64,000 bases of DNA. Source: Bugulina stolonifera (Eukaryota > Bryozoa > Gymnolaemata > Cheilostomatida > Bugulidae). Position 1 is the first letter of the stretch; each line of letters starts with the position of its first letter. The notes under the pieces were generated by a model. The model saw only the letters and a list, made by a program, of their open reading frames with translations, had not been told where the DNA came from and ran no database searches. The stretch spans positions 6,108,850-6,172,849 of the forward strand of contig OW285197.1 of assembly GCA_935421135.1 (NCBI GenBank), read 5' to 3'. A program made the position numbers and the translations under genes. Shown here piece by piece: positions 47,822-61,845 of this stretch.

Positions 47822-50800
47822 CAGTGCTTAAATTGTAAATTGAGAAGTGGGGGAACTGAGCTGATGAGGGTGGGAGGGGGTGAGGTGTGGGCACCCCCGC
47901 TTAGCCCCGCGTGGGCGGAAAATTTTGCAAAAAGGCTTCTAGAGACATGTTCTGGGAAAGTTTGAGATGAGCTTTGATGATGTCTTTCTGCAAGGAATTT
48001 GTCTATTGAGCAGTCAGTTTTAGCAGATGAGTTTTTGCTTGTAAATTAGATAATACACATTTAGCGTTGAATCATACCTTCTGAAAGAAAACACCCCTGA
48101 TATTGGAGATGCAGGACTTGCAAGATGCTGCACAAAGGAGCAAACTTCAGGCTTACTTCTAGGTGATTAGAAGTTAGATTTAATTTTTATTCTACCATAG
48201 AAATATATTTGTTTGTATTAATATTGAGTTCCATGTAAACGCTGCCAGCTTTAAAGCATATAGTAGATGCTACCTGATGATGCCTCTACTACTAGCTCAG
48301 TTCCATGTATGGATTGAGCACTGGTGTCACTATCATCCAGTTTCCCTAAGAATGGATGTGTGCATAGAGGAATAAGAATATGTACGCTACCACTGCTACT
48401 GGTTTTGTTGTTGAAGTAAGCAGTAGCAATACTAGGTAGAGTGTACTGATACTATTAGCAGTAGTAGTAAAGAGCAACTACTTGTGGTGAGCACTAGCAC
48501 TATAAGTCTTTGTACTACTACTATTGCTACTAAAAGATGTTATTATTGCGCCACTATTATTGTGAGTGAGTGATCAGTAGTGGCATATTAGTAGGAACTT
48601 GCTAGTTAGCAAGCTGTAAACAGGTTTTTATTACTACTAGTAGCAAAAAAGTACCAGTACTACTTGTTACTAGTAAAATCTTCTTCACACTGCATCATTA
48701 GCTATCACCAGTGATCGAAGAGAAACAAGTTAGGTGGATAAGCTCCCAGTCAATATAGTGCAATGCACCCCAGGTGCAGGGTGGAATCCCGGCCACCAAA
48801 CTGTTTCAAGTCTCTGAGATTCTTAAAATTTCTTTTGCTGGCATTAGCCTACTTGGTACAAAGAATTGTATATTTTTTTAATAACATGATACTTTTTGGG
48901 CTATAGCTAATGTATTGACACCAGAAAACTTTAATTGTGAAGTTATATTGTCTTTATCAGAAGAGATGCCACACTGAAGCCAGAGAGTTGATTCAAGGCC
49001 AGGGGAGTGTGCTTGATACCCTACTGTTAGCAGTAAACAGTAAGAGACTGTATAGTTCAAATAGTAAGAGCACTTTATTGAGCAACAGCCTACATACAAC
49101 TGAAGTTAGAATGCAAAATTGTGCACCTTGTATTATGAAATCAGTTTTAAACTAAGATCAAAAAGTTAACAAGTATATTAGGTCAGTCTCGGACCAAAAA
49201 GGGTGCGAGTTACAGAAAATACAAAACGGTCTCGGATTACAAGCACTGCTACATTTCAGACTAATGAAAATAGACAATATTATAGTGATCAAGGCATGTA
49301 GCAACAGCCAATAGCATGTAGGTTAACAAAAGGTATACAATAAAAGAAACCCGAATGGGAAACATATATTCATGCTGCAATGCATACGAGTTAAGACAAG
49401 ATAACGCAATAAGGAGACTGTTTATTTTAAGTTAGTTAGAGTTATAGTCAATCGGGAGTGTCGGCTCAGCACACAACAATATACAGTAGCTATCAAACGC
49501 CGAGGAATTCAATAGCGATGGCTATGTACAAGAACTCTCAACTCAGTTTTCTTTGAGAAGCTGTAAAGTGCAACGAATAGAGATAACCACAATCAAAATT
49601 AGTAAAATCAGAACATAAGACCGATTTCACACTAAAACAGTGACATTTTGCTTTCAAAGTCTGAACTTCTGACACCATTTAGTTTCACAAAATTTAAATA
49701 GTAGCTCAAATAACTCTACAGAAATCTTGAGCTAGATAACAAAAGAATTAAATTGATTTGCAGTTGGCCTAGATAATTTGATAAAAACTTGAGTTTCTCT
49801 TCTGGGGCCATGCAAAGATTTTACTTCTAGCTTGAAAGATTTTATTAGTCATTAAAAATGAATTGACTTGTGATTAAGAATTGGCCATGGCGACTTGAGT
49901 GTCCAAAAGAACATTTGCAGACATCTCTGCCTTTAGCTGTCTTAATTGATGTTGTGTTATCACACATAAGCTCTCTGGTTTGGTACTGATTATATGTATG
50001 ATTACACTTTCTAGCTTAGCAGCCAGTGAGTACCAGTGTCTGATTATGTGCACAGAAAAATTACTGTGTTTGTTTCTATTTTACATTCAAAAGAATCGAA
50101 CACTTTAGTGATGCCATGCCTGTAAGAAAATATATAATTAATAATAAAATAATTAGCATTATTATAATCATTTATTAGTCCTATAAATTTAACAAAGTAC
50201 CAAGTATCAAATTATTTAGATTACTTAGCAAGTTATGTAACTCAATGATTAATCAAAATAATTGTGCAATGACAAACATGATATAATTTATATTAAGCAT
50301 CCTAGCTACAATCCAGTAATATCTAGCTATCAGCCTGTCTGCACTAACTAAGCCCAGGACAAAGAATAGCCAGTAGAGTAGGCTACTAGCACCAATTGTA
50401 CTGGAAGACCCATAATCACAAATGTATCGAATTATTTGAATTACTTAGCAAATTATATTATCTAATTTAATAATTAGTAAAAATAATTGTACAATGAAAA
50501 TTGTGACACAATTTATATTTTCCACACTATCCTGGAGCATGAATCCTTCTTTTCAAATCCTATATCTACACTTGATTTAATGAGAGTCACACTTGATATT
50601 AACACCAAACATGCTAATGCGTTCAATTCTGTTGCCTGTAATACTAACAAGTTTCTGCACAGCTTTCTAATCAGAACTGTTCAGGAGCTCCGCTGAGACC
50701 ATAGAACTAGCAAAAAAGACTTGCAACTGTGATAATTCCTCTTTACTTCTAACCTGGGACCAAGGAACTTAGCCAAGACAAGATATCCTAGCTACAATCC

Positions 50801-51453
50801 AGTAACATCTATCTAACTATGACAGTAATAGTTAGATAGTTACTATCAGCCTATCTGCTCTAAGTGAAGGATGAAGAATAGCCAGTAGAGTAGGCTACCA
50901 GCTGGTGTAATCATGATCACAATATTGTAAATACCAAAAATAACGTCAAATTGAAAGCATTGCAGTGCACTGCTAGTTTAAGTTTGTATTTACCTCTGAC
51001 TCTTCGAGTCTTGGTGCCGGAAAAACATCCAAATCCAACTGCGTAGCCAACACTGATAATTATTAAATCTACATGATTTGTTTTATAGAATAATTGAAGC
51101 TTTTTATTGTAATAACAGAATACACGTGAACGCATTTCAATAACATTAATTTAATATTATTAAGATTTTAACATGACCATCTTCAGAAACCGTTGGCCGA
51201 TTCCCCAGGAAACTACAAAATAATTAAGAAACTTGAACCGAGAAAGTCATATATGAAACAAACTTGAAACGGTCCGTTGCGTGCTAGCTACTTTTGTATT
51301 AATAGGACGATATTATGGAGGCGCATATTTCATGCCGAAGAGAGAAGACAACTTTCTGATTATGAAGTGGGGGGACGTTATTGCAGAGCGTCCCCCTGGC
51401 TAATTTTTATTAGGGACGCCGTCCCCCGGCGTCCCCCCACAATTTAAGCACTG
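47822..51453. mobile_element. hAT-like DNA transposon, perfect 8-bp target duplication
   Basis: 3632 bp with inverted ends CAGTGCTTAAATTGT / ACAATTTAAGCACTG. GATACAAT flanks both sides (47814-47821 and 51454-51461). The uninterrupted site is present in segment A (37247-37262 and 38708-38717, GATACAGTCATGG). The 8-bp duplication and CAGTG terminus fit hAT. The interior has only short frames, so it is probably non-autonomous or decayed; I could not recognise a transposase. G-rich subterminal blocks near both ends (GGGGGACG, GTGGGGGAAC). Confidence 0.85.
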
Positions 51454-51461
51454 GATACAAT
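51454..51461. repeat. target site duplication, right copy (GATACAAT)
   Basis: Exact match to 47814-47821, directly after the element. Confidence 0.85.
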
Positions 51462-52492
51462 CATGGGAAATTCCAACCAACTATGCATTGGAAATTCCAA
51501 TTCAATTGGTGCATTTGGCATACTTTCAACTTGCATTCACAACAGTGGGGCCTCTAGTATCTAGTTAGTATTATATTAAACAGGAAATAGCTCATTCATT
51601 TTATGCCAACCTATTACACTCAAGCTTAATGTTGAATGTTGATTATTCAGCTTCAGTGAAACCCTACATATTATATTAGTGACTGTTTAGTGACTGTTAA
51701 CTGTTTAGTGACAAAACATTTACACAAATTTGATGTTGAGACTTCATTCAAACAATTATCAGTCCCATAATCATGTATCTTGTTGAGACTAATTAGGTCT
51801 GAAACGAGACCATCTGAAATGTAATAAGGACTTCCAAATTTCAAAGTGTAGATCCACATTTGTGTACTATTTACATGCTAGGTAAGTCAGTTATCTAATT
51901 ATGGTAGGCTTAAACATAGCACTGTATGTACATATCATGTAGTCAGTTTCTACATGCACACATACATAATACACATACATAATACACATAATTGTCTTAT
52001 TACATAATATATGTATGTCACCCATTGTACGCTGGTTTTTATTAGCGGCAGTTTTAATTTAACATTTTATTGAGTGGAGAGAACTCAGTAAAAATAATTC
52101 TGCATTTAAGCTGTTAGTAAACCATACTCACGTGTTGTTTACATTAGCTATAGCAGCACTAAACAATATTGAGGGTTTGTTTTAGCCTGAAACCACTGCC
52201 GATCTAATAGAGTAGTGGTAGAGTGCTGACTGTCATTCCCCACTAAAGCACTAATCCTTTTTTCAGTTCTTTTCATTTCTTAGCTACCATGACATTAGCT
52301 TTACAATATTAATCTTACATGCAACTGTAAGATAGGATTAACTGCGTGTGAAATTCTATATTCAACTATTACTTAGGGAATACCCTAATATTGCACGTGC
52401 AGTGTAAAGGACTATAATATGTAAAGGACTACAATGGTATAGTATGGTCAAGCCAAACAGAAAAGCACTTTTCGCAGTATACTAATTTAAAG

Positions 52493-53781
52493 CAGGGGCG
52501 TATTTTAAGGGGCGGCAGGGAGGCACTGCCGCCCCTGTTTTCAAAATAAAGTGGCCTAAAAACACTACTTTTGAAAATTTGACACTGTTTTCCTTAATAT
52601 TTGCTTCATTTCCGGTTTGCGACCGAAGCGTTATCTCTATAGTTTTACTATTAGTAATAAAAGAGACAAAACAGTGAGATTCTACTAAATATTAGTTTTA
52701 ACTCTATGGCGTTATCACTCTACTTTTAACTCTATGGTGTTGCGGCGTAACAATAACCAGTAATCTTGGAATAATCACTACATTGCAAGTGGCACACAAA
52801 GAGGCCCATAAAACTATGTAATCTGCTAAAAGACTCTATGGTTATGCCAAAGTTAAAAACTTGCGATCCTGTGAATGAATGAATAAATATTTTTATGGAC
52901 AGTTACTTATACCAAGGAAAAAAAAAATAATGTGAAAATAAAAGTAGTGAACAGTTGAATCAGGTGAATCAATTTGTAAGTCACTGCTATCAATGAGGTG
53001 GTTTCTTCCCTGTCACGGACTACGAGCAGATGCATGAGATTTAATTCCAATATTATATATTATATAATCTTCTCTTGGCATCTTTTAAACATATTTATGA
53101 TTTTTTTCTTTTAATATAATATAATTAAAAGTGTTTCCATTCATTTTAGTCATTCATTCCAGCAATTGCCACTCTACTGACAGCTACTACTCTACTGCTA
53201 CATTCACTGCTAACAACTAAATATGTATTGTAAAGGAAAAATACTAATTTAAAAATAACATAATGCAATAATAATTAAATATTTTAATTTTAAATTTATA
53301 TATAATAATATAATTACACTATTGATATTATCTTAACTTTAATAGGCTGCTACACTTTTCTTGCAAAAATATTTATTTTACATACATTTTATTTTAAGTA
53401 ATTAATTTATAATGACCACAGTTGTTGATCAGCTACTAAAACTTAAAAAATACACTTGTGCCTATGGACTCTTTGTAAAATATACAATCATGCAGTATTG
53501 TAGTTATTATAAAATTCTATTAACTAGTAATAGTACTGTAACACTTTCACTCCTGTTGCAAGTAGTAGTAACTTTATTAAGCAGAAGTAGTAATGAGTAC
53601 TTGTTGTAGTGATGCTAGAACTAACTTGCTGCTATGTCTAATTTTGGCACTTCAGAGAGTGAGATTTGAAAATTTTCCGCTGCGCGTGCATTTGAAGGGG
53701 AGTACCCGCACCCCACCCCCCGCACCCCCCTCCCACCCGACTTTCTGCTTCCCCACTCAATTTGTCTAACCTACGCCCCTG
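52493..53781. mobile_element. non-autonomous element, CAGGGGCGTA inverted ends
   Basis: 1289 bp with 10-bp perfect inverted ends CAGGGGCGTA / TACGCCCCTG, absent from the aligned place in segment A (39730-39740). Flanks TAAAG and TGATG both align to TGAAG of the empty site, suggesting a 5-bp duplication that has since mutated. No transposase frame. Termini resemble hAT elements, though 5 bp would be short for that group. Confidence 0.75.
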
Positions 53782-54227
53782 TGATGTATACCATTTGTAG
53801 ATTATTATGCAATGTTTTGTAATTTTGTACCATCACATTTTGCACTACCACATTTTACCACAACCCTGTACCTTCGTGGTTGTTAAATTAAAATTGATTC
53901 TTGGTGGGGCTCATTAGATTAAAATCACGTTCTGCCCTTCTCAAGCCTATTTTTTACCAAAATTGATTTCTTTTATACGCGTTTTTAAAACCCAGTGTAC
54001 AGCATATGGCTGATTGATACATTATAAGATTCTACTGCGCAGTGCCGTCAAATGTGTTCCAGATATATATTTGCTACAGATTTTCAAACAATAACTATTA
54101 GGCCTGCAACGATGAATCGATAACGATTCTCGATACGATTAATTCTCAGCATTTTCAATATCGATCCATTGCGCTCAATTTTCGATTCTTGTTAAATATA
54201 TACTTAGTCTTGGGAATCCCAAGTTAT

Positions 54228-54300
54228 CACCATAGCAATGTTGCAGAGCGCTCGCTTTACAAACGTGTGGTCATGGGTTCGAATCTCAGTAAAGCACAAT
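54228..54300 (+). mobile_element. tRNA-like unit, second copy
   Basis: Same unit as 40192-40262, with B box GGGTTCGAATCTC. Confidence 0.5.
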
Positions 54301-54719
54301 TTTTTTCTAGTAATTTTGCTTGCAACAAGTGGATAGCTATAAAATACATCATGTGCTAAGATGTGTTACTAATTAAGTTTATAATTATATAAATGCCCTA
54401 AACATATAATTTATATTTGATATTCTACACAAATAGAAGGGTATGCTTCTGGAATCTCTCGAGTACCAGTATTCATGTTTTCAGTTGCAATCCTTTCAGT
54501 TACAATACACAACAAATAAAAAGTAGCATAGTATATCTCTGTGGTTATACTCTCTTAAGGAGTGCTGCGTATCAAGTCCATATATACGTAAAGTTATTTT
54601 ACTAAAATTAAATGTGTGTCTTTCCCCAATAGCATTATCACTACCACAATTATACAACTTTATTTGCATTAATTTGCAATTTTATTAATGTCCGATAATG
54701 AATGTAGTGGGGCTGGCAT

Positions 54720-54880
54720 ACAATGTATGAGCTATTTCCTGTTTGATATTATACTATTCTTAGAGGCCCCACTGTTGTGAAGAAAAGTTGAAAACTTGCC
54801 AAATGCACCAATTGAAATGGAATTTCCAATGCATAGTTGGTTAGAATTTCCTGTGACTGTATCAAACAATAGCATCTGTA
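54720..54880 (-). repeat. inverted copy of the GGAAATTCC block of segments A and B
   Basis: Reverse complement of 37255-37390: AGGCCCCACTGTTGTGA, GCCAAATGCACCAATTGAA, GGAATTTCCAATGCATAGTT and TGTATCAAACAATAGCATC. Confidence 0.8.
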
Positions 54881-57800
54881 CTAAAATATCTACAGCTACC
54901 GCAGTCTGTATTGTTGTGTGGAGTGGATCAGGTGAAGTGCCCATAGAATATTGGGTTCCAAATTCCACTGTATTGATGTGTGAAGTGGATCAGGTGAAAC
55001 CCCATAGACTATTTAGAGTTATGCCACAATAATACATGTATTAGTTCTCCCTCAATGCAATGCAGTTAGTGTGTGTTGCAACTATGATATGATTTGCTGT
55101 CATAGTTTCCCCACAATGCTTAGTGTTCCTTACAAGTAACTTTGACACAACCTAATGTGTTTTATCAATGTTATACCAAGGTGGCACACTGTAGTAAATT
55201 GAGTGCAAGCTACCTGGCTAGCTGGATTCTACAGGAGGAGTACTTTGTTATTTGGTGTGAATTAGAACTAAATATTTTCATATTTTGTATAAGAATATAG
55301 TAAATATTCTACGTGCATGTACACATACACACGTGAGTTATTATTGTTGTTCAATTGTTTGCTCAAATACATGTACAGTTGCAACTTCACAGTCATGGTA
55401 CATGTACATTGTGGGTAAGGTAAGGTAACATTTTTTTCAAAACTTAAGGTGAGTTTGGAGTTGATAACCACTAATAGATAATTAGTAGAAAAATTACGGT
55501 AGTCTCTCAACTCCAGCATCTGTACGTAACACACATTATCCTATTATACATGTAGGTTTGATTTGTTTGCTCTGTCAAATTATTTAATGTTACTTATAAT
55601 CTCTTTCAATTCCATGTAAATTGTTCAATTTAGTTGCTAAAGAGAAAGAAAGAAATTCAAATGCATTTCATTTTCTCATTGTTTGCTGCTATAATTTGGG
55701 TAAGGCTCAATAAAAATGTCAATTTTTTCTTCAATAACTTCACTTTATTTAGATCTACCAGCTAGTTTAGATTAGCATTAGTGCAGATTAGAAAAAACAA
55801 TTATCATTAATCAAAGAAGCAATTCTTCTGAATAGATTGGGCAGCTTGATTTCATTTATTGATAAGTGTGAAGTGGATCAGGTAAAACGTCCATAACAAT
55901 GGGTTTATGATGTATCTTTACGTGTAAATTTGGTAATAAATTAATCAGTAGAAATCCCAAAGTAGGTGTTGGAATTTCCAGCTTAATCATGTATTTTGCA
56001 ATGCTTGCACTTGACTTGTATAAATCATGTGTCAGTGCTACTCGAGCCTGTGCTGAGACTAAAATATTTGCCCCAGCACGATTAGTTTTGCAAATATTTC
56101 TTTATATACACTTCATTTGCATCACCCTTGTTTTATGCAATTATTAAACATTACAAACACAATATCAAAGTAACAATAATATTGACTATTATTGTCATTT
56201 TATTCTACACTAAAGCATAAACCAATAGACTACATAACTGATGATAACAGCTGATAGGATGTTTTACCTGAAATACACATTATATTCTACTAGATGTTTC
56301 CTTGAGCTATAGTAAGAGTTACCAAATTCATTGTGCATGCCGTGGTAGTAGAGGTAGAAATAGTGTGGTAGAAATTGTAGAAATCCAAGTTAGAGATATG
56401 GTGTGTATGCTGGCACTCTTCTAATTGAAAAACACCGGGAGTATTTATATAGGTTCATTCATCCAGTTGAATTTGATAGGAGAAGTTTTAAACTGTTCAC
56501 AGAGTGTTTTTAATACTTGATCATGGTAGATGTACTATATACATGTACATTGTAGGTAAGTTCCTTTTCAATCTAGGATAGTCTTAAACATAATCAAAAT
56601 ACTACATGGTACACAGAATTGTTTTATAAGTCTTGGGGATATTAATTTATACGACTGATATTAACAGTACAGTACAATCAGTTGACTATTTTAAAGGTAT
56701 ATCAAGGTTTACGCTCACAATTCCTCTGAGGGTAAGTTGAGCATAACCTGGATAGAGCCAGCATACAGCATTGAATGCAAAGTAATGTACTGCCATACCT
56801 AAGCACAGGGGGCATAAGTTTGGAACTTTGCAGAAGTGCAAATCATTAATCATGGAAAATCCAGGTGAACTAGGTGCCGGAAATTCCAGTTTTAATTATG
56901 CATTTGGCAGACTTGACTTGAAAATATGAGCATGCACTGCTATAGACTAATATTATTTTACAGCTATGTAGTTGGTGATAGAATAGAGCTTATTCAGTGC
57001 TATGTCATATTGTAACACAATTACATGTACATAACTCTGAACATACCATAATGCTACATAATCTTATTGGCTTCTACAGAGACACTAACTACAGTGTGTG
57101 CGTGTACTACCTAATGTTACGACTGTACCAAACTACACAATCCGGTAGGAATCTACAGTGACATAAAGTACAGTAATTTAAAGGTATATCTCATTGTGAA
57201 ATGATATTACTGTACATACAACAGGAGTTATGATCCCAAATTTTATACATAATATTGTCACCATCAGATTTTCTCCTTTTGAGACACCTTTCAATTGTAA
57301 TAGAGGAGCCCTACAATCTAATAGATAGATTCATATGATACCCTCCATTTTGGTAATCACATCACAAAGTTATCATCATTCTACATTCTACATTCTATTG
57401 AGTCAACAGGCTTCATGGTTATGTAGTTACTGTATACCTACATTTGTATTGCATTGCGCTGTTAATATACTTTGTATAATAGGCATGCATAATATTGAAT
57501 ACTTTCATATTTTTGTTTATTGTTGTAATCAGAGAACTAATTTGGGTGTTTATCGCCACCTTCAGTTACATGCACAATCATTGTGTTATCGGAATAGAAA
57601 GAATACAAAGTCTGGGGAGCTATTGTTTGAATTCTTGTGACCATAAGAAGTTTACAACTTGGCGTTTACATAATGTAATTGCATGTAAACTTAATAACCA
57701 TTAGCTTGCCTATTGATATTAATTCATTTCTCCATTTGAATTTGATAAGAGGAGTTCTACCCTGTCCATAGAGACTTCTAAATATTCTATCTTCCGTGAT

Positions 57801-59780
57801 AATTATAGATGTACTAATATTATACATGTGCACGTACAGTACATTCTAGGTAAGTCATTTATCAATCAATGATAGTTTGAAACATCAAATAGTACATTTT
57901 ACATTGTATGTATAAGGAATATGAAGATACGGCTGTACAGTAAGTTCAATATTTTCTAAGGAATACCAAGCTAATGCTGGTGATTCCTCAGAGGTTGAGG
58001 CGAGTTTATTTTGAATCTGGTTTGTTTAGTTTGCAAATCCAGATGCAGAGGTCTCTAGCTAGTTAGTGAGCAGGTTGTTCCTGAAACTAAATTGCTATCA
58101 AAGATAGCTCTGTAAGTAACACTGGTATGTTTACTCTGCTCAAACTATGCTGCCCATGTTCCCGTTGAATGAATTACATGTACATAATTACAGTCATGTA
58201 TGTAGTACCAACATTTTCCCTACTTTGTTTAGTTTTTCCCCACCGAACTGCAAACTACACAACTACATATACCATCACACTACGTTTTATAACCCTGTTG
58301 AGGCCAAAATACACTGAGGGGTAATTACTCCCCAGTGTATTTTGGTCCTTAAAGAGCAACTGATGTGCCTACATGCAGGCTTACCGCGCAGCATTTCTCA
58401 AGCTTGGTAGTTTCAAGTAAGAGAACTTTAATTCAACCTAAAAAAACTGTGTAGACCCAGGTATTAGAGCTCTGTTGTTTTGGACATGGTATTGCTTGAT
58501 AGAGTTTTAATATGGGTGTGTTGCCTTTAAACTAGTAGCAGTAGTAGTAGACGTGGTGTTGCAGTTTTAGTTTGATCTCATAATATTTATTTTTTCAATG
58601 AATGAAGCACTTTTTTAATAAAATCAATCTGCTAGGTTTTTCTACCAACTATTTACAGTTAAACTACAGGCAGGTCAAAAAACTTGGCTTTATTATGGGA
58701 GTCATCTCTGAGTAAAACAGTAGCTTCTACATAGGTCTTTGTAGCAGTATCGTATATACTATGCAGTTGGTAGCATGAACATTCACACTGTAAATAGTAG
58801 CCACCCAGTACACTGGCTATTACTGGGCATCAGTCATGTACATATTATTGTACATTGCAACTATTGTATAATAACAGGCCATTGCTCTACAGTATACAGT
58901 CCCTAGTGTAGACGTGTAGGCAGTCAATCATATTGTAATTATTGTTCCAGAGGAAGGCCACAGAATATGCATATTTTCAGTGACCTTTCACACCAGCTTG
59001 TGTACTACAACTGTAGGTCCCTGTAGGCACAGTTTAGAGGAGAAACTTGGATAGCATTGGTTCCTTGTTTGTATTTACCTTAGGCTAGGGAATAACAGTC
59101 ATGTACATGTACCTTCACAGCTCTCAGCTAGTGTTAGCTTGCACTGTGCAAACCTAAATAAATATATGTAATTGTACTGAAATGTACAGCAGATAAATGA
59201 CTAATAAACCACACTGTACTGTATATGCATATGGTAGGCTGGATGCTACAATCATAACATAATGTAGCACATACAGATAATTATTGCGTATTACATGTTG
59301 GTTGATTCAACCTTCAGGAGGAAGCAAATGAGATGTAATAACTGTTCTACATTGCTTTCATTTTTATGTCAACTTCACTCTTCCCACTGTCCCTGCCTAA
59401 ACTCACATACATGCTATTTTCATTGCAATGTGTTCATTAGGTAAAAAATGTCATTGCTTTCTCAAAACTAAATCCAAAAACAAGTTTGTTGCTCCTGGTA
59501 AAGGTATTGTTAATTCACTATTCTAATTCCTATGCATATGAATGCTTTGTAGTAGATTGAAAACTCCATCTTCAGGTCTGTGACCTATGGTAATCCAGCA
59601 ACATAGAGAGTTGAGAAATGCAGTTTTATTTATTGGGAAATGATGGGTGTTTGCCATGTGAGCTGGTAGTGTATGCTTGTATCAGAGCCATCTCAATGGC
59701 TCTGGCTTGTATCAAAGATAATGGTACTAGTGGATACTACTGGCAGATCACTGAAACGTGTAACATTACAGCTGGCTATA
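54880..59780. other. gene-free stretch of diverged repeat units
   Basis: Fragments of the A/B family recur: AAGTGGATCAGGT at 54918, 54981 and 55872; GGAAATTCC-like blocks at 55972 and 56875; TAGGTAAGT blocks at 56552 and 57847. No supported gene. An extracellular-domain-like frame (GYYWQITETCNITAGYRY) precedes the MITE at 59785 but is not enough for a call. Confidence 0.45.
58301..58348. repeat. imperfect palindrome around GGGGTAATTACTCCCC
   Basis: AGGCCAAAATACACTGAGG and CCAGTGTATTTTGGTCCT are inverted with two mismatches around a GGTAATTACTCC centre. It could form a cruciform or an RNA hairpin. Confidence 0.8.
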
Positions 59781-59784
59781 GGTA

Positions 59785-60162
59785 CAAAGATAGTGGAAGG
59801 GAAGATCGGACACTCAATGATAAAACCCTGTCCTACCAAATACGCCCAATTTGGCGGTCCCGACGTTCCGCGATCTACTTCCCGCCTTAAATGTATTGAA
59901 CATTTAGATGGTTGCTAGACTAGTTTTGCGAAGCAACGGATTAACTGTTGCGCACTTTCTAATGATATATTGTTTGTATAAGTAGACTGTCTATTCGATG
60001 CCGCTGTTAGCAATATTACCTGATTGGCCGGCGGAACACCAATAGCAAGAGCGGATTTGTGTACAAGGTAGCACAACTCTTTGCTTTATTCGGACCGCGT
60101 TTGGAGGCGGGGGACAGACAGTTTTTGGCCTGAGTGTCTGATCTTCCCTTCCACTATCTTTG
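59785..60162. mobile_element. 378-bp MITE, about 32-bp terminal inverted repeats
   Basis: Ends CAAAGATAGTGGAAGGGAAG and its reverse complement, continuing to CACTCA with one mismatch. ATAGGTA flanks both sides (59778-59784 and 60163-60169); an adjacent C makes an 8-bp duplication possible. The interior is non-coding and moderately GC-rich, with GCGGATTTGTGTACA shared with 35780-35800. Confidence 0.88.
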
Positions 60163-60169
60163 ATAGGTA

Positions 60170-61840
60170 CTAGCAGCTGTGTGCAGTACGTAATGTTATT
60201 ATTATTATATAGAGCTAGTGCCGTAGCCAGGTATGTAAAAACGCCTGTGGGGTTCCTCCAAACAAGAAATTTTTGTGATGTTTGATAGCCAATTCTGAGA
60301 ACCATATGGGGTTAAAAAATATGATATTGATGTTATATACAGAAAAAAATCTCCTCTATTTCATCGTATAGTTTTTAGTGTTGTTAGACAATTCACTTGA
60401 CCGCCAGACGATTGCAAAAAACAGAAAATATTTACGCAAAAAATTGTCAAAAATGGGAATTCAAACTTGCACAGTTAGGGACAGCAAAACAAGAAGAAGA
60501 GAAACGTTGGGTTAAAATTTTGAAACAATAACTTTCATACAGTAGCCTGAGCGAACCGTGGCAAGTTGTTTTCGACGCCAATCTTTTTTCAGCGAATGAA
60601 ACTGGAATAAAAGGATTAAAATAGGTGCAGACAAAGTATGAGATGCTAAAAATAAGTTTAAGGAGATGGCATCATCAAAACTGGTATCACAACAGCCAAA
60701 AAACTGGAAGAATTTACGTTGTGGAGATAATTCCTAATTTTTTCACTTTATGTACAGAGAGTTGAAATTTCATGATGCATTTTACTGGTCAGTATTGGGT
60801 AGATTTTTGATTTTGATATAATGTGAATCAAGGGATAGAGATTTACAACTACACTCATCAACAATTGAACCAGAAACAGTGCAGAAACTGTCACAGTTGC
60901 TGTATATTACATAAAAATCATGGGTTAGATAGGACTAGTCTTGCACTTGGATGCAGATCTTTGGCATGAAGCCTATTAGAATTACTCATAATAGGCTATT
61001 ACTGTCAGTGTGTCCATAGTACCTATTGGGATGATAATATTGAGTAAAGTCATGTGCAAGGAATAATGACTTCATTCAATTGCAGGCAACTGCAGATTAT
61101 TCAATTTCTACAACTAGGCTAGAACAATCAGTTATGCTTTTGTGTGTTTAGTTTAGTAGTCTATCCTCTTCATCCCAAGCTTGATTAGCATTCATAATTT
61201 GTACAAATAGCTCCTGTGTAATGAGTGAACAAAACTTGTTGATACTGCATTTTATTATTCTAGTCAGTTGAACAATTTAGATGGTTCTACATTGTATTAT
61301 TTTATAGTAACAAGTAAACAATAGGACGCATTTCACTCACAACAAAGTGTATTAATTGTATCAAATTACCCATTACAAATTTGTCTGTAATAGTGTAATG
61401 TCTTGAGTATAGTTACATATGAGTGCCGATAGGACACTGGTATGGGAAGGGCTTGGAAGGTGGTAGAGGCCGACCAAGTAACCTTCTGCTCATTACATAA
61501 AGAGTGAACAGTTATTATATGCTCTTATTGGTGTGTATCAGGCGTAGGCTGATGCCGAGACTCATTGAATAGCTCAGGACGGACGTAGGTCTTGTAGACT
61601 TTATACTCCAGAGGAGCGCAATGAAAGATTTAGTGTTCTAGGATCTTAAGCCCGACGCTAGATTCATATAGAACCCGGGATTGACCTAGGTCGTAGAAGT
61701 GGTGTAGAGATATGCTTAAACGAGGATGGGAATGAACTCGAGCCGTACGGATCTATGGATCCGCCGGTGGAGTTACCCACCTACAACAGAAAGCCTCTAT
61801 AGGTTTGAGTTAGGAGATGTTGCTTTATTATTTATTGTGA
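60170..61840. other. gene-free stretch
   Basis: No supported gene. 61430-61760 is less AT-rich than its surroundings (GAGGCCGACCAAG, GAACCCGGGATTGACC) and may be a transposon fragment. Confidence 0.4.
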
Positions 61841-61845
61841 TTTCT

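Larger units (their letters stand above)
47650..54460 (+). repeat. large interspersed repeat, segment B
   Basis: Related to segment A (37095-37260, then 38700-40405) once two insertions are removed (47822-51453 and 52493-53781). It stops matching A at about 54460, inside the TAGGCCTGCAACG MITE. Confidence 0.75.

Noticed and set aside
54732..55032. Overlapping frames on both strands (about 78 codons each)
   Set aside because: They lie in an inverted copy of the non-coding A/B repeat; the other copies have stops in the same frames.
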